From: Burkholderiaceae bacterium
Lineage (GTDB): Bacteria > Pseudomonadota > Gammaproteobacteria > Burkholderiales > Burkholderiaceae_F
Length of the DNA: 8,142 nucleotides
Assembly: GCA_013813185.1 (NCBI GenBank)
Contig: JACCSD010000302.1
Coordinates: forward strand, 1 to 8,142
Direction: 5' to 3'
The notes beneath the pieces were generated by a model, which saw nothing but the letters and a program-made list of their open reading frames with translations, made no database searches and was not told where the DNA came from. Below, piece by piece: positions 6,054 to 8,142 of this stretch (position 1 is its first letter; each line of letters opens with the position of its first letter). A program made the position numbers and the translations under genes.

Positions 6054-7774
6054 TTAGGCGCTTGCCAACAACGCGTTGGCGCGTGATAAAGCAGCCGGCA
6101 TATCGGGCACGACATTGTCGGCGCCGAGCCGCTCGATAAACCCGGAGCGCGCCAACATCGACGATGGCTGCTCGTGGGGCCCGGCGAGGATCAAAGTTCC
6201 TCCCTGCGTGGCAAGCTGCCGGCGCAGCGTATCCAGCGCATCGATCCCGGTGGTGTCGAGAGAAATCAGCAGCGTCAGATCGAAAACGATCACACGGGGC
6301 GCGCCCGCACCCGCAAAGCGGGACGGATCGTTGATGGCTTCCAGCTTCGACACGGCGCCGAAAAAAAGCGAGCCGAACAGGCGATACGCCTCAACGCCGC
6401 GGCCCGCCTCGGCCGACGCAAGCGGGATGGACTCGATGCGTGTGATCTGCGAGATCCGGTAAATGAAGAACAGGCTGGCTAGTATCAGGCCGACTTCGAC
6501 CGCCACCGTAATGTCGAAAATCACCGTCAGGAAGAACGTCGCCAGCAGAATCGTTCGATACGTGACCGGAAAGTTTTTCAGGCGCGCGAACTCGTGCCAC
6601 TCGCCCATGTTCCACGCGACCAGCATCAGGATCGCCGCCAGCACCGCCAACGGGATGTGGGCCGCGAGCGGAGCGGCGATCAACAAGATGGCGAGCAGCG
6701 TCAGCGCGTGAATGATGCCCGCGATCGGGCTCGCTGCGCCGCTCTTCACGTTTGTCACGGTGCGCGCGATCGTGCCGGTTGCAGGAATGCCGCCAAAAAG
6801 CGGAGTGACGAAATTGGCAATCCCCTGCGCCATCAGCTCCTGGTTCGGATCGTGCCGGTCGTCGATCAATTTGTCGGCGATGCGCGCGCACAGCAGCGAC
6901 TCGACCGCTCCCAGCAACGCAATCGTCAACGTCGGCGCGACCAACTGCTTGACCAGCTCCCACGAAAACGCAGGCAGCGCGAGCGAGGGCAGCTGCTGCG
7001 GTATGCCACCGAACTTGCTGCCGATGGTTTCAACCGGGACGTCGAGCATCGCCACGACGACGGTGGCGAGCAATAGGGCGACGATCGTTCCCGGCACGTG
7101 CCTGACGAATCGTTGCCCGCGGGCTGCAGTGCGCGGTGACGACAGCCGCGGCCAGAAAAGCATGATCGCGAGCGATGCCGCCGCGATCGCAACCGCGTAC
7201 GGATTGATCGTTCCGAGCGACAGCGCGATCAGGCGCGTTTGCTGAAAAAATCCGCCGGCATCACGTCGATTGAAAGACCCAGAAAGTCCTTTATCTGCGA
7301 CACGATGATCAGCACTGCGATGCCGTTGGTGAAGCCGATGACGATCGAGACTGGAATGAAGCGGACCAGGTAGCCCAACCGCGTCAAGCCCATTGCAAAC
7401 AGCAATACGCCGGCGCACATCGTCGAGATCAACAGATTGGCGAATCCGTACTTCGCGATGATTCCGTAGATGATCACAATGAACGCGCCTGCCGGGCCGC
7501 CGACCTGTACCCGCGAACCGCCGAGCGCAGAGATCAGAAATCCGGCGATGATCGCGGTGAAAAGTCCTTGCTCCGGCTTGGCGCCGCTGGCGACGCCGAA
7601 CGCCATCGCAAGCGGCAGCGCAACGATGCCGACCGTTACGCCGGCCGACAGATCCTTGACGAACCGGGCGCGGTCGTAATCGCGCAACGAATCGAGCAGA
7701 TAGGGGCGGAACGGTGCGAGATGCAGGCGTGCCAGGCGAGCACGCCATTGCGCAGCTGGGCCTTCTGCTGCCAT
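6054..7774 (-). pseudogene. SulP family inorganic anion transporter with STAS domain, interrupted by a one-base frameshift
   Basis: SulP proteins are inner-membrane carriers for anions such as sulfate, bicarbonate or organic acids; the substrate here is unknown. The ATG at 7774 opens a frame with the family's N-terminal segment (TVGIVALPLAMAFG, GGSRVQVGGPAGAF at residues 85-98). That frame stops at TGA 7231-7229 after 181 residues. The rest of the protein continues in the -1 frame to TAA at 6056-6054. Joining the frames at the T6 tract (7250-7245) gives 573 residues, a normal length. It includes the motif GGIPATGTIARTVTN within 328-353 and a C-terminal STAS domain (about 455-573) with LDTTG around 507-510. 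Everything outside the tract looks intact, so this is either a very recent mutation, a read or assembly error, or slippage. The gene begins 12 bases after metG, with only a weak GAG before its start. Confidence 0.85.
7244..7250 (-). other. T6 tract and -1 slippery heptamer at the SulP frameshift
   Basis: On the coding strand the sequence reads GAT TTT TTC AGC, with T at 7250-7245 and C at 7244. In the upstream frame this is T-TTT-TTC, fitting the X-XXY-YYZ pattern for -1 slippage. A -1 shift, or one additional T, exactly joins the N-terminal and C-terminal SulP frames as ADFF-QQTRL. Without the shift, translation ends five codons after TTC. Confidence 0.8.
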
Positions 7775-7786
7775 TGCTCGGCGGCG

Positions 7787-8142
7787 CTATTTGACGCGCA
7801 TGCCCGGCAGCGCGCCCGGATGTGGATCGAGCAGATAAATTCCCGGATGCTGCTTCTCATCAGCGTGGCTCGCGGCGAGCACCATGCCTTCACTGACGCC
7901 AAACTTCATCTTGCGCGGCGCGAGGTTCGCCACCAGCACAGTCAGTTTGCCGACCAGGTCTTCCGGTTGGTACGCCGACTTGATGCCGGACAACACGTTG
8001 CGATGACGGCCTTCCCCGGCATCGAGCGTCAGCCGCAGCAGCTTGTCCGAACCTTCGACGTGCTCGGCGTTGACGATCCTTGCGATGCGGAAGTCGATCT
8101 TCGCGAAGTCGTCGATCGTGATCGAGTCGCCAATCGCGGTGC
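7787..8142 (-). CDS. metG: Methionyl-tRNA synthetase, C-terminal tRNA-binding domain, 5' part outside window
   Basis: MetRS charges tRNA-Met with methionine. Only the last 118 residues are visible, reading from the codon at 8140-8138 to the TAG at 7789-7787. They form the OB-fold tRNA-binding domain (EMAP-II/Trbp111-like) fused to the C terminus of many bacterial MetRS proteins and used for dimerisation and tRNA binding. Key stretches are ITIDDFAKIDFRIARI, NAEHVEGSDKLLRL, NVLSGIKSAY, VANLAPRKMKFGVSEGM, and the ending GALPGMRVK. The match to the E. coli MetG C terminus from memory is close throughout. A free-standing Trbp111-type protein cannot be strictly excluded because the upstream catalytic part is off-window, but the fused form is far more likely. 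The SulP gene starts 12 bases after the stop. Confidence 0.92.
   Translation of the reverse strand, partial: TAIGDSITIDDFAKIDFRIARIVNAEHVEGSDKLLRLTLDAGEGRHRNVLSGIKSAYQPEDLVGKLTVLVANLAPRKMKFGVSEGMVLAASHADEKQHPGIYLLDPHPGALPGMRVK

Noticed and set aside
7229..7774. A separate short 181-residue membrane protein
   Set aside because: It is the exact N-terminal part of a SulP protein whose remainder continues in the -1 frame, so it is not an independent gene.

Overview
The window looks like a chromosomal housekeeping region of a high-GC betaproteobacterium, most probably order Burkholderiales. The evidence is the dnaK-dnaJ pair with betaproteobacterial-type protein sequences, a DUF3460 gene directly in front of scpA, and a DUF4019 gene. 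The genus cannot be fixed from the sequence alone. There is no integrase, IS element, CRISPR array, tRNA or rRNA.

Plus strand, 1-3689: the C-terminal half of DnaK (cut off at the window start), a strong intrinsic terminator hairpin in the 99-base gap, complete dnaJ, a 146-base gap without a gene, and a secreted lipoprotein with a proline-rich linker and a parallel beta-helix (pectin-lyase-like) fold, read from a TTG start. DnaK and DnaJ form one chaperone machine. The lipoprotein has no evident link to it beyond position.

Minus strand, 8142-3693, read right to left: the C-terminal tRNA-binding domain of methionyl-tRNA synthetase (metG, cut off at the window end), a SulP-family anion transporter broken by a one-base frameshift in a T6 tract, a small DUF3460 protein, scpA (chromosome condensation), a secreted DUF4019 protein, and a TSUP (TauE/SafE-like) membrane transporter. 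Gaps are 0-32 bases, so this looks like one co-directional, possibly co-transcribed block. The two strands converge tail to tail with only 3 bases between the lipoprotein and TSUP stop codons.

I see no convincing undescribed multi-gene system. The points most worth checking are the SulP frameshift, which lies on a heptamer in correct phase for -1 slippage; the DUF3460/scpA junction, where one amber codon separates two genes in the same frame; the terminator between dnaK and dnaJ; and the unassigned beta-helix lipoprotein.
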